64,000 nt of DNA from Aliihoeflea sp. 2WW. GTDB taxonomy: Bacteria; Pseudomonadota; Alphaproteobacteria; Rhizobiales; Rhizobiaceae. The notes under the pieces were generated by a model. That model ran no database searches. It was not told the DNA's origin and worked only from the letters and a program-made list of their open reading frames with translations. Where the stretch lies: NCBI RefSeq assembly GCF_000497755.1, contig NZ_AYOD01000005.1, positions 109,967 through 173,966 of the forward strand, written 5' to 3'. Position numbers and translations under genes: made by a program. Every line of letters starts with the position of its first letter. Position 1 is the first letter of the stretch. Below are positions 8,874 to 18,316 of the stretch, one piece after another.

Positions 8874-9110
8874 ATCTGCTTGTCTTCCGATAAAAATGCG
8901 AATGTCCGACGAGTTTGCGCCGCGCGCAGTTTCGATGCAAGCGGCCGGGAGGCTGCAATGGCGACCCGCCATCTTGCGCCATAGAAAATGAATAATCTCA
9001 TACGAAACTGCATTTGCCTATTGAACTGACGCGTTTCCGGTGCAATGAATTGACGAGAGGTGGTGCCGGGAGGACCATCGACCGACTTCATTCGATCAGG
9101 GAGGATCACC

Positions 9111-10097
9111 ATGTCGCTTTCATTTACCCGTCGCGCAGTTCTGGCTGCCAGCGCAGCCATTATGCTCGTTTCGGCCGCGCCTGCCTTTGCGCAGGACAAG
9201 GTCCAGCTTCGCTTCTCGGCCGTCTTTTCCGAGCAGGACATCCGCGCCGAGATGATGAAGAAGTTCCAGGAGGAGATCGGCGAGGAGTTCGATTTCCAGG
9301 GCTATTACGGCGGCAACCTGTTCAAGCAGGGCACCGAGCTTGTCGCGCTCCAGCGCGGCAATCTGGAAATGGGCAATATCGCGCCGCAGGACATCTCCAA
9401 CCAGATTCCGGCCTGGTCGATCCTGACGTCGGCCTACCTCTTCCGCGACGCCGACCATTTGAAGACCTTCTTCGCCTCCGAAGCCGGCGACGAGATGAAG
9501 AAGATGGTCGAGGACCAGCTTCAGGTGAAAATCCTCGGCCCGACCTATTTCGGCGCCCGCCAGGTGGGGCTGAAGACGGACAAGAAGATCAACACGCCCG
9601 AGGACATGGCCGGCATCAAGCTGCGCATGCCCGGCGGCGATGCCTGGCAGTTCCTCGGCCAGGCGCTGGGCGCGAACCCGACGCCGATGGCCTATGCCGA
9701 AGTCTATACCGGCCTCCAGACCGGCGCGATCGACGGGCAGGACAATCCGCTGCCGAACGTCCAGAACATGAAGTTCGACGAAGTCATGTCGCAGATCGTC
9801 CTGACCTCGCATCTCGTCGGCTTCGATCTCCTGACGATCTCGCTCGACGCGTGGAACAAGCTGTCGCCCGAGCAGCAGGAAAAGGTGCAGGCCGCCGCCG
9901 ACAGCGCGATCGAGTGGAGCACGGCCGAGCATCTGAGCCAGGAAGAAGAACTGGTTGCCGGCTTCAAGGAGAAGGGCCTCGATATCTATGAGCCGGATCT
10001 CGACGCCTTCCGCACGCACGCGCAGAAGATGTATCTTGAATCCGCGCTCGCCGAGAGCTGGCCGGAAGGCATGGTCGACACGATCAACGGTCTTTGA
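9111..10097 (+). CDS. dctP: TRAP transporter substrate-binding protein, DctP family
   Basis: 328 residues from ATG at 9111 after GGGAGGA. Sec signal peptide (FTRRAVLAASAAIMLVSAAPAFAQ, cleavage after AFA). Mature DctP/DUF... periplasmic protein with the family pattern GLKLRMP-like segment (AGIKLRMPGGDAW) whose Arg binds the substrate carboxylate, and QTGAIDGQDNPLPN. It delivers an organic acid to the DctQM pair encoded next. The nearby quinate/shikimate-type enzymes suggest a hydroaromatic or similar hydroxy-acid as ligand (inference). Confidence 0.92.
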   Translation: MSLSFTRRAVLAASAAIMLVSAAPAFAQDKVQLRFSAVFSEQDIRAEMMKKFQEEIGEEFDFQGYYGGNLFKQGTELVALQRGNLEMGNIAPQDISNQIPAWSILTSAYLFRDADHLKTFFASEAGDEMKKMVEDQLQVKILGPTYFGARQVGLKTDKKINTPEDMAGIKLRMPGGDAWQFLGQALGANPTPMAYAEVYTGLQTGAIDGQDNPLPNVQNMKFDEVMSQIVLTSHLVGFDLLTISLDAWNKLSPEQQEKVQAAADSAIEWSTAEHLSQEEELVAGFKEKGLDIYEPDLDAFRTHAQKMYLESALAESWPEGMVDTINGL

Positions 10098-10112
10098 TCT
10101 GATCGCTTCGGA

Positions 10113-10143
10113 TGCGGCCCGCCTTTCGGTGGGCCGCATTTTT
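10113..10143 (+). terminator. Intra-operon hairpin/terminator between dctP and dctQ
   Basis: Eleven-pair stem (10113-10123 with 10128-10138, one G-U), TTTC loop, then five T. It lies inside the presumed TRAP operon, so it probably causes partial termination and/or protects the dctP transcript, giving more binding protein than membrane subunits. Confidence 0.75.
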
Positions 10144-10178
10144 CAACGTATCGCCGCCGCACCCTGAGGGAGGTCGAC

Positions 10179-10691
10179 ATGCGTCTGATGCGCATCGGGC
10201 AATGGCTCTACAGGCGCGCCGAGAACATCCTGGCCTTGATGCTTGCGGTGATGTTTCTCTCCTTCCTCGCGCAGATCATCTTCCGCTATCTCCTCAACCT
10301 GCCGATCGGCTGGACGTCGGAACTGACCGTCGTCATGTGGCTGTGGCTGGTGCTTTGGGGCGCGGCCTTCGTGGTCCGCGAGGAAGAGGAAATCCGGTTC
10401 GACCTGGTCTATGGCGGTGTCGGGCCCAAGGCGCGGCGCATCATGGCCATCCTGAGCGCGCTGGCGCTTCTCGGCCTCTATCTTCTGTCGCTGCCAGCGG
10501 TCTGGGACTACGTCACCTTCATGAAGGTGCAATCGACCGCGTATATGAAAATCCGGTTCGACTTCCTGTTTTCCATCTATGTGATCTTCGCCGTGGCCGC
10601 GATCGGCCGTTATGGCTTCATCTTGTGGAAGGCCCTGTTCGGCCGGGCGCCGAAGGAGTTCGATCCCACCAAGGCGAGTTCGGGCGTATGA
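10179..10691 (+). CDS. dctQ: TRAP transporter small permease, DctQ family
   Basis: 170 residues, four predicted transmembrane helices (about residues 17-37, 50-70, 88-108, 128-150), RBS GAGGGAGG. The segment RYLLNLPIGWTSELTVVMWLWLV is the conserved DctQ region. It associates with DctM in the inner membrane. Its stop overlaps the DctM start (ATGA), as is usual in TRAP operons. Confidence 0.92.
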   Translation: MRLMRIGQWLYRRAENILALMLAVMFLSFLAQIIFRYLLNLPIGWTSELTVVMWLWLVLWGAAFVVREEEEIRFDLVYGGVGPKARRIMAILSALALLGLYLLSLPAVWDYVTFMKVQSTAYMKIRFDFLFSIYVIFAVAAIGRYGFILWKALFGRAPKEFDPTKASSGV

Positions 10692-11989
10692 GCTTTACCG
10701 ATCCCTTTACGCTGTGCATCGCGGCGATCGTCACGTTGAGCCTGCTCGGCCTGCCCATCGGTCACTCGATGATCGCCGGATCGATCCTCTACCTTTACGC
10801 CGCCGGGCTCGACATGGGCACGGCGGCCGAACAGCTCCTGAACGGCATGTATACGAGCTACATCCTGCTGGCCGTTCCCCTGTTCATCCTGTCGGCCGAG
10901 ATCATGAACTCCGGTTCGATGACCGAGCGGCTGCTGCGCTTTTGCAATGCGCTCGTGGGCCGGTTTCGCGGCGGGCTGGCGCAGGTCAACGTCGTCCAGT
11001 CGATCATCTTCGCGGGAATGTCCGGCTCCGCCATCGCCGATGCCGCCGGCACGGGCAAGATGATGCAGAAGATGATGACCGACGGGAACAAATATCCCGC
11101 CAGCTTCGCCGCCGCGCTGACCGCGGCGACGGCGGTCATCGGGCCGATCATCCCGCCGTCGATCCCGATCGTCATCTATGCGCTCGTCTCCGACGCCTCG
11201 ATCGGCTACCTGTTTCTCGCAGGCATGCTGCCGGGGCTGCTGATGGGCGTCATGATGATGGGCATCGTCGCCTGGTCCGCCCGCCGGCGCCACTTTCCCG
11301 TCGAGCCGCCGGTGCCGGCGCGCGAGATCCCGGGAATCACCCTTCGCGCCCTGCCCGCGCTGCTGATGCCCGTCGTCCTGCTGGGCGGCATCTATTCGGG
11401 CGTGACGACGCCCACCGAAGCTGCCGCCATCGCCGCCGCCTACGCGTTCCTCATCTCGACGCTGCTCTATCGCACGACGACGCTTGCGGGCAGTTACCAG
11501 TCGCTTCTATCGGCCGCGCGGACGACCGCCTCCATCGGCATGCTGATCGCGGGCGCGCTGGTGTTCAACTATGTGGTGACCGTCGAGAACATCCCGCGCG
11601 CGCTTTCGGCCTATCTGCAGGCCTTCGATATGTCGCCGACGACGTTCCTCATCGTCGTCAACCTGCTGCTGCTGGTGCTGGGGTGCCTTCTCGAGGGAAC
11701 GACGATCCTTCTGATCGTCATCCCGGTGCTGATCCCCACTGCACAGGCGCTCGGCGTCGACATGGTCCATTTCGGCATCGTCGCGGTCGTCAACATCATG
11801 CTCGGCCTGATCACGCCACCCTACGGGCTGCTGCTGTTCATCATGACGAATATCGGCCAGGTGTCGCTGCGCGCGCTCGTCGGCGAGATCATGCCCTTTC
11901 TCTACGCAATGCTGGGCGCGCTGGCGATCATCACCTTCTTCCCCGATTTCGTCCTCTTCCTGCCGCGCATGTTCGGCTACCAAGGCTAG
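10688..11989 (+). CDS. dctM: TRAP transporter large permease, DctM family
   Basis: 433 residues with about 12 hydrophobic segments. Family motifs: LGLPIGHSMI at the N-terminus, GMSGSAIADAAGTGKMM near residue 110, IIPPSIPIVIYA near 150-165, and GLITPPYGLLLF near 375. It is the Na+/H+-coupled channel-forming subunit that receives substrate from DctP. The AroQ-like gene begins 5 nt downstream, so transport and metabolism genes share a transcript. Confidence 0.95.
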   Translation: MSFTDPFTLCIAAIVTLSLLGLPIGHSMIAGSILYLYAAGLDMGTAAEQLLNGMYTSYILLAVPLFILSAEIMNSGSMTERLLRFCNALVGRFRGGLAQVNVVQSIIFAGMSGSAIADAAGTGKMMQKMMTDGNKYPASFAAALTAATAVIGPIIPPSIPIVIYALVSDASIGYLFLAGMLPGLLMGVMMMGIVAWSARRRHFPVEPPVPAREIPGITLRALPALLMPVVLLGGIYSGVTTPTEAAAIAAAYAFLISTLLYRTTTLAGSYQSLLSAARTTASIGMLIAGALVFNYVVTVENIPRALSAYLQAFDMSPTTFLIVVNLLLLVLGCLLEGTTILLIVIPVLIPTAQALGVDMVHFGIVAVVNIMLGLITPPYGLLLFIMTNIGQVSLRALVGEIMPFLYAMLGALAIITFFPDFVLFLPRMFGYQG

Positions 11990-11994
11990 TTTCG

Positions 11995-12444
11995 ATGACC
12001 GCACCGATCTACGTTCTCAACGGCCCCAACCTCAACCGGCTCGGCACGCGCGAGCCGGAAATCTACGGCTCGACGACGCTCGTCGAGGTCGAGGCGCTTT
12101 GCAGGACGGCGGCGGGCGACGTTCCGGTCGAGTTCCGTCAGTCGAACCGCGAATACGAGATCGTCGACTGGGTGCACGAGGCGATCGATCGTCCAGGCGC
12201 CGGCATCATCATCAACCCGGCCGCCTTCACCTTCACCTCGATCGCGATCCTCGATGCCCTGAAGATGTTCCCGCGCCCGATCATCGAGTTGCATATCTCC
12301 AACATCCATCGGCGCGAGGACATCTACCACAACTCGCTGGTGTCGAAGGTCGCCACCGCCGTCATCGCCGGGCTCGGACCGAAGGGCTACGGCGCCGCAA
12401 TGCGGGCCATGCTGGACCTCGTTGCCGACGCGAAGCGGCGTTGA
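11995..12444 (+). CDS. Type II dehydroquinase homologue with altered substrate pocket
   Basis: 149 residues, the usual length for AroQ. Conserved: GPNLNRLGTREPEIYG with the catalytic Tyr and Arg, the Asn of NPAAF, ELHISNIHRRE with the catalytic His, and the Asp of ILDAL. Unlike the canonical NPxAxTHTS, this protein reads NPAAFTFTS, so the substrate-contacting His is Phe, and the usual Arg four residues beyond the RE of HxRE is Tyr (REDIYHNS). In known structures these two side chains bind the C4/C5 hydroxyls of dehydroquinate. It may be a 3-dehydroquinate dehydratase variant or act on another substrate. It is the last gene of the TRAP operon. Confidence 0.8.
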   Translation: MTAPIYVLNGPNLNRLGTREPEIYGSTTLVEVEALCRTAAGDVPVEFRQSNREYEIVDWVHEAIDRPGAGIIINPAAFTFTSIAILDALKMFPRPIIELHISNIHRREDIYHNSLVSKVATAVIAGLGPKGYGAAMRAMLDLVADAKRR

Positions 12445-12623
12445 TCCGGTCGTCCGCGGGGTCTCACCGAGCGACTGGACTGAATTAGTTCAGGTTTTAA
12501 ATTTCACACGACTTTAACTACGAAGAACGTAGCAGTTGGTTAACTTTCCCGATTAAACAGATCGCAATATGGCTTCTGTAGATTTGGCCCTGTCACAAAG
12601 CGGGGACAAGGAGCCCACTTACC

Positions 12624-12797
12624 ATGAAGAACCTTCTGAAGCGTTTCTAGAACGACGAATCCGGCGCAACCGCCATCGAATACGGCCTGATCGCAGCATT
12701 CATCGGTGTGGTCATCATCGGCGGCGCACGCATGGTCGGCACGTCGATCGACGCGACCTTCACGACGATTTCGACCGAGATCGACGGCGCGAACTGA
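12624..12797 (+). pseudogene. Flp/Fap-type pilin gene interrupted by an in-frame TAG
   Basis: Reading from ATG 12624 (upstream AAGGAG at 12608-12613) gives MKNLLKRF, then a TAG stop at 12648-12650, then NDESGATAIEYGLIAAFIG and on through a hydrophobic helix to TGA at 12797. Apart from codon 9 this is a normal 57-residue Flp pilin precursor: basic leader, prepilin peptidase site before ATAIEY, and a hydrophobic segment. One base change would restore Leu, Trp or Gln. No alternative start downstream would give the leader peptide, so the gene is probably dead, unless the base is a sequencing error or is suppressed. No tad/cpa genes are in the window. Confidence 0.8.
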
Positions 12798-12820
12798 TCC
12801 GTTCCGACGTATGTCGACAC

Positions 12821-12851
12821 AAAAAAGAGCCGGCTTTCGCCGGCTCTTTTT
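12821..12851. terminator. Bidirectional terminator between flp remnant and hupB
   Basis: Eight-pair stem GAGCCGGC (12827-12834) / GCCGGCTC (12839-12846), TTTC loop, with A6 before and T5 after, so it can stop transcription from either side. It lies between two convergent genes. Confidence 0.85.
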
Positions 12852-12875
12852 CGTTTCAGCCATAAGATCGTGAAC

Positions 12876-13148
12876 TTAGTTCACGGCGTCCTTGAGGCCC
12901 TTGCCGGCCGAGAACTTCGGCACGTTGCGGGCAGGAATCTGCACTTCGGCGCCCGTCTGCGGGTTGCGGCCGGTCGAGGCTTCACGGCGCGAAACCGAGA
13001 AATTGCCGAAGCCGACCAGGCGCACGTCGCCGCCCTTCTTCAGTTCGCCGGAGATAGCGGAGAACACCGCGTCGACTGCGGACTGCGCGTCGGCCTTGGA
13101 AAGGCTCGCTTCTTCGGCAACCGCGGCGATAAGCTCGTTCTTGTTCAT
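12876..13148 (-). CDS. hupB: DNA-binding protein HU
   Basis: 90 residues from [12 protein letters not shown], with AGGAAG upstream of the start. Complete HU/IHF fold: N-terminal helices, then [25 protein letters not shown] with the beta-arm ending in [18 protein letters not shown]. It is the nucleoid-associated protein that bends and compacts DNA. It is located immediately downstream of lon, a conserved rhizobial order, but has its own promoter and lies behind the lon terminator. Confidence 0.96.
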   Translation of the reverse strand: MNKNELIAAVAEEASLSKADAQSAVDAVFSAISGELKKGGDVRLVGFGNFSVSRREASTGRNPQTGAEVQIPARNVPKFSAGKGLKDAVN

Positions 13149-13206
13149 TGAAAAACTTCCTTTCGGTTGAAAGGCCGGAAAACTGGGTTCTGCCGGCAGC
13201 GGGCGG

Positions 13207-13235
13207 AGTGTAGGCACACCATCGTCTGCAACCAA
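13207..13235 (-). promoter_or_regulatory. Putative sigma-70-type promoter of hupB
   Basis: On the minus strand TTGGTT (13230-13235) and TACACT (13207-13212) are separated by 17 bp, about 60 nt upstream of the HU start and downstream of the lon terminator. It is called from consensus and spacing only. Confidence 0.5.
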
Positions 13236-13290
13236 GCGAAAAGCTGGCCTTGGGCGCGCAAAATCCCAGCTTTTCTGCGGTTTTTCAATC

Positions 13291-13317
13291 AAAAAGCCGG
13301 GCACTGGGCCCGGCTTT
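13291..13317 (-). terminator. Rho-independent terminator of lon
   Basis: Perfect ten-pair stem (13293-13302 with 13308-13317) with a short loop, followed on the minus strand by a T run. It lies 32 nt beyond the lon stop codon. Confidence 0.85.
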
Positions 13318-13348
13318 CGCAATTATCAGACGCTTTGTTGCAACCGTG

Positions 13349-15757
13349 TCAGTGAGCAAAGCTCGCCGAGGCCGAATCGTCGGCCGTCACGGGGGCGGAA
13401 GTCGCCGGTTCCGTCCACTCGATCGGCTCGGGCTGGCGCACCAGCGCGTGGCTCAACACCTCGCCGACGCGGCTGACCGGGACGATCTCCAGAGCGTTCT
13501 TCACGTTCTCCGGAATGTCGGCCAGGTCCTTCGCATTCTCCTCGGGGATCAGCACCTTCTTGATGCCGCCGCGAAGGGCAGCGAGGAGCTTTTCCTTGAG
13601 GCCACCGATCGGCAGGACGCGGCCACGCAGCGTGACCTCGCCGGTCATGGCGATGTCCTTGCGGACCGGAATGCCCGTCAGCACCGAGACGATCGCCGTG
13701 ACCATCGCGATGCCGGCGGACGGACCGTCCTTCGGCGTCGCGCCTTCCGGCACGTGGACGTGGATGTCGCGCTTGTCGAAGAGCGGCGGCTCGATGCCGA
13801 AATCGATCGCACGCGAGCGGACATAGGACGCAGCAGCCGAGATCGACTCCTTCATGACGTCCTTCAGATTGCCGGTCACAGTCATCTTGCCCTTGCCGGG
13901 CATCATGACGCCTTCGATCGTCAGCAATTCGCCGCCGACTTCCGTCCAGGCGAGGCCCGTGACGACACCGACCTGATCCTCGCCGTCGACCTGACCGAAG
14001 CGGAAGCGCGGTACGCCGAGATAACTATCGAGATTCTCGGCGGTCACCTCGACCGACTTGACCTTGGTGCGCAGGATTTCCGTCACCGCCTTGCGGGCGA
14101 GCTTCATCAGCTCGCGCTCGAGGTTTCTGACGCCAGCTTCCCGCGTATAGGTGCGGATCGTCTCGCGCAGCGCCTCGTCCGTGACCGAGAACTCGCCCTT
14201 GTTGAGCGCATGGTCACGTATGGCCTTGGGCAACAGGTGCCGACGGGCGATCTCGACCTTCTCGTCCTCGGTATAACCGGCGATACGGATGATCTCCATA
14301 CGGTCCATCAGGGCCGGCGGGATGTTCAGCGTATTCGCAGTCGTCACGAACATCACGCTCGACAGGTCGTATTCGACCTCGAGATAGTGATCCATGAAGG
14401 ACGAGTTCTGCTCCGGATCGAGAACTTCGAGCAACGCCGAAGACGGATCGCCGCGGAAATCCATGCCCATCTTGTCGATCTCGTCGAGCAGGAAGAGCGG
14501 GTTGGACTTCTTCGCCTTCTTCATCGACTGGATGACCTTGCCGGGCATCGAGCCGATATAGGTGCGGCGGTGGCCGCGGATCTCGGCTTCGTCACGCACG
14601 CCGCCAAGCGCCATGCGGATGAACTCGCGACCGGTCGCCTTGGCGATCGACTTGCCGAGCGAGGTCTTGCCGACGCCGGGAGGACCGACGAGGCACAGGA
14701 TCGGACCCTTGAGCTTCTTCTGACGGCTCTGGACGGCCAGATATTCGACGATGCGTTCCTTGACCTTGTCGAGGCCGAAGTGATCGGTGTCGAGCACTTC
14801 CTGCGCGAATTCGAGGTCCTTCTTGACCTTGGAGGGCTTGCCCCACGGGATCGACAGCAGCCAGTCGAGATAGTTGCGCACGACGGTCGCCTCGGCGGAC
14901 ATCGGCGACATGGTGCGCAGCTTCTTCAGCTCCGCATCCGCCTTTTCGCGGGCTTCCTTGGTCAGCTTGGTCTTCTTGATGCGGTCTTCCAGTTCGGCCG
15001 CCTCGTCGCGGCCGTCCTCGCCCTCGCCGAGCTCCTTTTGGATCGCCTTCATCTGCTCGTTGAGGTAGTACTCGCGCTGCGTCTTCTCCATCTGGCGCTT
15101 GACGCGCGAGCGGATGCGCTTTTCCACCTGAAGCACGGAAATCTCGGCTTCCATGAAGCCCATGGCCTTTTCAAGCCGCTCGCGCACGGAGAGCGTCGCG
15201 AGCATTTCCTGCTTTTCGGGAATCTTGATCGCCAGGTGCGAAGCGATCGTGTCGGCGAGCTTCGAATAATCCTCGATCTGGCTCGCGGCGCCGACGACTT
15301 CGGGCGAAATCTTCTTGTTGAGCTTGACGTAGTTTTCGAAGTCCGAGACGACAGAACGCGCAAGCGCCTCGATCTCGACTTCCTCATCCTCGGGCTCGGC
15401 CATCAGTTCGGCAGCGGCCTCGTGGTATTCCTCGCGTTCCATGAACGCGGTGATGCGGGCGCGCGAGGAACCTTCGACCAACACCTTGACGGTGCCGTCG
15501 GGCAGTTTCAGCAATTGCAGGACGCTTGCGACAGTGCCGATCTCGTAGATGCCGTCGGCCTGCGGATCGTCGTCGGCCGCATTCTTTTGGGTGGCAAGCA
15601 GGATCTGCTTGTCCGAACCCATGACTTCCTCGAGCGCGCGGATCGACTTTTCGCGACCGACGAACAGCGGCACGATCATGTGCGGGAAGACCACGATGTC
15701 GCGCAGCGGCAGGACCGCGTAGGTCGTCTGGTCGGGGGCGCTGGAGAGCTTGGTCAT
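13349..15757 (-). CDS. lon: ATP-dependent protease La
   Basis: 802 residues, full-length LonA. N-terminal substrate domain from [20 protein letters not shown], central coiled helices, AAA+ module with Walker [14 protein letters not shown] and Walker [11 protein letters not shown], sensor region, then the Ser-Lys protease domain with [11 protein letters not shown] (catalytic Ser) and [10 protein letters not shown] (catalytic Lys). It is a cytosolic quality-control protease that also degrades regulators; in alphaproteobacteria these include DnaA and CcrM. Start ATG 15757 with AGAAAGG upstream. It neighbours clpX, as in most relatives. Confidence 0.98.
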   Translation of the reverse strand: MTKLSSAPDQTTYAVLPLRDIVVFPHMIVPLFVGREKSIRALEEVMGSDKQILLATQKNAADDDPQADGIYEIGTVASVLQLLKLPDGTVKVLVEGSSRARITAFMEREEYHEAAAELMAEPEDEEVEIEALARSVVSDFENYVKLNKKISPEVVGAASQIEDYSKLADTIASHLAIKIPEKQEMLATLSVRERLEKAMGFMEAEISVLQVEKRIRSRVKRQMEKTQREYYLNEQMKAIQKELGEGEDGRDEAAELEDRIKKTKLTKEAREKADAELKKLRTMSPMSAEATVVRNYLDWLLSIPWGKPSKVKKDLEFAQEVLDTDHFGLDKVKERIVEYLAVQSRQKKLKGPILCLVGPPGVGKTSLGKSIAKATGREFIRMALGGVRDEAEIRGHRRTYIGSMPGKVIQSMKKAKKSNPLFLLDEIDKMGMDFRGDPSSALLEVLDPEQNSSFMDHYLEVEYDLSSVMFVTTANTLNIPPALMDRMEIIRIAGYTEDEKVEIARRHLLPKAIRDHALNKGEFSVTDEALRETIRTYTREAGVRNLERELMKLARKAVTEILRTKVKSVEVTAENLDSYLGVPRFRFGQVDGEDQVGVVTGLAWTEVGGELLTIEGVMMPGKGKMTVTGNLKDVMKESISAAASYVRSRAIDFGIEPPLFDKRDIHVHVPEGATPKDGPSAGIAMVTAIVSVLTGIPVRKDIAMTGEVTLRGRVLPIGGLKEKLLAALRGGIKKVLIPEENAKDLADIPENVKNALEIVPVSRVGEVLSHALVRQPEPIEWTEPATSAPVTADDSASASFAH

Positions 15758-16001
15758 GTTCCAACCTTTCTGTCCGCGACCGCCATGAAGCAGCCAGCCG
15801 CGAATCTCATATTAGCGGCGTCAAGGCCTTCCGCCTATTGTCCTGATGGAGAGGACATGAATTGAGCAGCACGGAAGACCTGGCGCCCGAATAGCACTTA
15901 GGTGGCGTCGCAATGATGGGAGATCAAGACGCAGGCTGCCGCAACGTCGCCATGCCTAAGACGCATGGCGGGCGCGGGACAAGCCCGCGCCCGGATCGCG
16001 A

Positions 16002-17276
16002 TCAGGCGCTGGCCGAGCCTTTTTCGTGCTCGCGCTCGGAGTAGATGTAGAGCGGACGAGCCGAACCCTGCACCACGTCGTCGGAGATGACGACTTCCTG
16101 CACGCCTTCGAGCGCAGGCAGTTCGAACATGGTGTCGAGCAGAATCGCTTCCATGATGGAACGCAGGCCGCGCGCACCGGTCTTGCGCTCGATCGCCTTT
16201 TTGGCGATCGCCGAAAGCGCGGTCTCGTGGAAGGTCAGTTCCACGTTCTCCATCTCGAACAGGCGCTGGTACTGCTTGACGAGCGCGTTCTTGGGCTCGG
16301 TCAGGATCTGGATCAGCGCCGGTTCGTCCAGGTCCTCGAGCGTCGCCAGGACGGGCAGACGGCCGACGAACTCGGGAATGAGGCCGAACTTCAACAGATC
16401 CTCGGGCTCGACCTGACGGAAGAGATCGCCGGTGCGGCGGTCTTCCGGCGAGGCGACATTGGCGCCGAAGCCGATCGAGGTCTTGCGGCCGCGGTCGGAG
16501 ATGATGCGGTCGAGACCGGCAAAGGCGCCGCCGCAGATGAAGAGGATGTTGGCGGTGTCGACCTGCAGGAATTCCTGCTGGGGATGCTTGCGGCCGCCCT
16601 GCGGGGGAACGGAAGCGACGGTGCCTTCCATGATCTTCAGCAGCGCCTGCTGGACGCCCTCGCCCGAGACGTCGCGCGTGATCGACGGGTTGTCGGACTT
16701 GCGCGAAATCTTGTCGATCTCGTCGATATAGACGATACCGCGCTGCGCCCGCTCGACATTGTAGTCGGCCGACTGGAGCAGCTTCAAGATGATGTTCTCG
16801 ACGTCCTCGCCGACATAGCCGGCTTCGGTCAGCGTCGTCGCGTCGGCCATGGTGAAGGGCACGTCGATGATGCGGGCGAGCGTCTGGGCAAGCAGCGTCT
16901 TGCCGCAGCCGGTCGGGCCGATCAGGAGGATGTTGGATTTCGCCAGCTCGACGTCGTTCGACTTCGAGGCGTGGGCGAGACGCTTGTAGTGATTGTGGAC
17001 GGCGACCGACAGGACGCGCTTGGCGTGCGGCTGGCCGATGACGTAGTCGTCCAGAACCTTCAGGATTTCCTGCGGCGTCGGAACGCCTTCGCGCGACTTC
17101 ACCATCGAGGATTTGTTTTCCTCGCGGATGATGTCCATGCACAATTCGACGCATTCGTCGCAGATGAAGACCGTCGGGCCTGCGATCAGCTTGCGCACCT
17201 CGTGCTGGCTCTTGCCGCAAAACGAGCAGTAGAGCGTATTCTTGGAATCGCCACCGCTGTTGCTGATCTTGCTCAT
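16002..17276 (-). CDS. clpX: ClpXP protease ATP-binding subunit ClpX
   Basis: 424 residues from [10 protein letters not shown] at 17276, with AAAGGACG upstream; an in-frame extension upstream has no ribosome site and is not family-like. N-terminal zinc-binding domain (CSFCGK...CDECVELC), AAA+ Walker [13 protein letters not shown], pore-loop motif GYVGED, Walker [11 protein letters not shown], and the ClpP-contacting IGF loop region. It unfolds tagged proteins and feeds them to ClpP. In alphaproteobacteria this drives CtrA turnover and the cell cycle. It is separated from clpP by 290 nt, so it probably has its own promoter. Confidence 0.98.
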   Translation of the reverse strand: MSKISNSGGDSKNTLYCSFCGKSQHEVRKLIAGPTVFICDECVELCMDIIREENKSSMVKSREGVPTPQEILKVLDDYVIGQPHAKRVLSVAVHNHYKRLAHASKSNDVELAKSNILLIGPTGCGKTLLAQTLARIIDVPFTMADATTLTEAGYVGEDVENIILKLLQSADYNVERAQRGIVYIDEIDKISRKSDNPSITRDVSGEGVQQALLKIMEGTVASVPPQGGRKHPQQEFLQVDTANILFICGGAFAGLDRIISDRGRKTSIGFGANVASPEDRRTGDLFRQVEPEDLLKFGLIPEFVGRLPVLATLEDLDEPALIQILTEPKNALVKQYQRLFEMENVELTFHETALSAIAKKAIERKTGARGLRSIMEAILLDTMFELPALEGVQEVVISDDVVQGSARPLYIYSEREHEKGSASA

Positions 17277-17566
17277 TTGGTACGTCCTTTCGGCACCGCT
17301 CGTCGGCACCGCCCCAACACGGCGCCGAACCTGAATTCTAAGGCGGGCGAACCGCCCTGCCAAGAATGTCGCATCAGTGAACCCAATTCGCCCCGAGATG
17401 CAAAACGCGAATCGGTGTCCTCCGTGCAAATCCCCAGCAAAAAGCTAAGCCTGCTATCGTTGAACATAGCTTAACCTAGGAGCGCAACGACCTTCAGGGA
17501 ACAGCCGATTGTGACGGAATTGCCGCGTTGCGCGTCAAAACCGCGTCATCGGCCGTTCCCCGGCCA

Positions 17567-18202
17567 TCACGCGGCCGGCTTGTCGGTCTCGACGGCCTCG
17601 CGCTCGGAGATGACGCGGTCGATCAGGCCCCAGGCCTTCGCCTCGTCCGACGTCATGAAGTGATCGCGGTCGAGCGTCTTTTCGATCGTCTCGTAATCCT
17701 GGCCGGTGTGCTTGACATAGACCTCGTTCAAACGGCGCTTCAGCTTGATGATGTCCTGCGCGTGGCGTTCGATGTCCGACGCCTGGCCGGAGAATCCGCC
17801 CGAGGGCTGGTGCACCATGATGCGCGCGTTCGGCGTGGCAAAGCGCATGTCCTTGTGACCGGCGCAAAGCAGGAGCGAGCCCATCGAGGCCGCCTGGCCG
17901 ATGCACAGCGTCGAGACAGCCGGCTTGATGAACTGCATCGTATCGTAAATCGCCATGCCGGACGTCACCACGCCGCCGGGCGAGTTGATGTAGAGCGAGA
18001 TTTCCTTCTTCGGGTTCTCGGCCTCGAGGAAGAGAAGCTGCGCGCAGACGAGCGTCGCCATCCCGTCCTCGACCGGACCGGTGATGAAGATGATCCGTTC
18101 CTTCAGGAGGCGCGAGAAGATGTCGTAGGCGCGCTCGCCGCGATTGGTCTGCTCGACCACCATCGGCACGAGGCTCATATAGGTATCGACGGGATCTCTC
18201 AT
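17567..18202 (-). CDS. clpP: ATP-dependent Clp protease proteolytic subunit
   Basis: 211 residues from [18 protein letters not shown] at 18202 with GGAAGAG upstream. Catalytic Ser in [11 protein letters not shown], His in [10 protein letters not shown], Asp near [10 protein letters not shown]. It has the usual N-terminal axial loop region and handle helix. It forms the tetradecameric peptidase used by ClpX and ClpA. Gene order clpP-clpX-lon on one strand is conserved. Nothing is unusual. Confidence 0.98.
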   Translation of the reverse strand: MRDPVDTYMSLVPMVVEQTNRGERAYDIFSRLLKERIIFITGPVEDGMATLVCAQLLFLEAENPKKEISLYINSPGGVVTSGMAIYDTMQFIKPAVSTLCIGQAASMGSLLLCAGHKDMRFATPNARIMVHQPSGGFSGQASDIERHAQDIIKLKRRLNEVYVKHTGQDYETIEKTLDRDHFMTSDEAKAWGLIDRVISEREAVETDKPAA

Positions 18203-18316
18203 GTCTCTTCCTTCAAGGGATGGTCGGCCCGGTCGGACCGAATCTGAATGGTCGCTGCTGACCCTTAAATAGGATGGCCGGTTCGGCCTGCGCAAGAGCG
18301 GGGGACAGGTGTCCTG

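Noticed and set aside
12535..12565. Possible CtrA site (TTAA...TTAA) upstream of flp
   Set aside because: The two TTAA halves are nine bases apart; CtrA needs seven.
12569..12865. 98-codon frame overlapping the flp remnant
   Set aside because: It is an out-of-frame reading of the pilin sequence; the pilin motif appears only in the frame with the TAG.
13250..15865. 871-codon open frame antisense to lon
   Set aside because: It lies opposite the certain lon gene, is rich in Arg/Asp/Leu/His, has no recognisable domain and is an effect of high-GC third positions.
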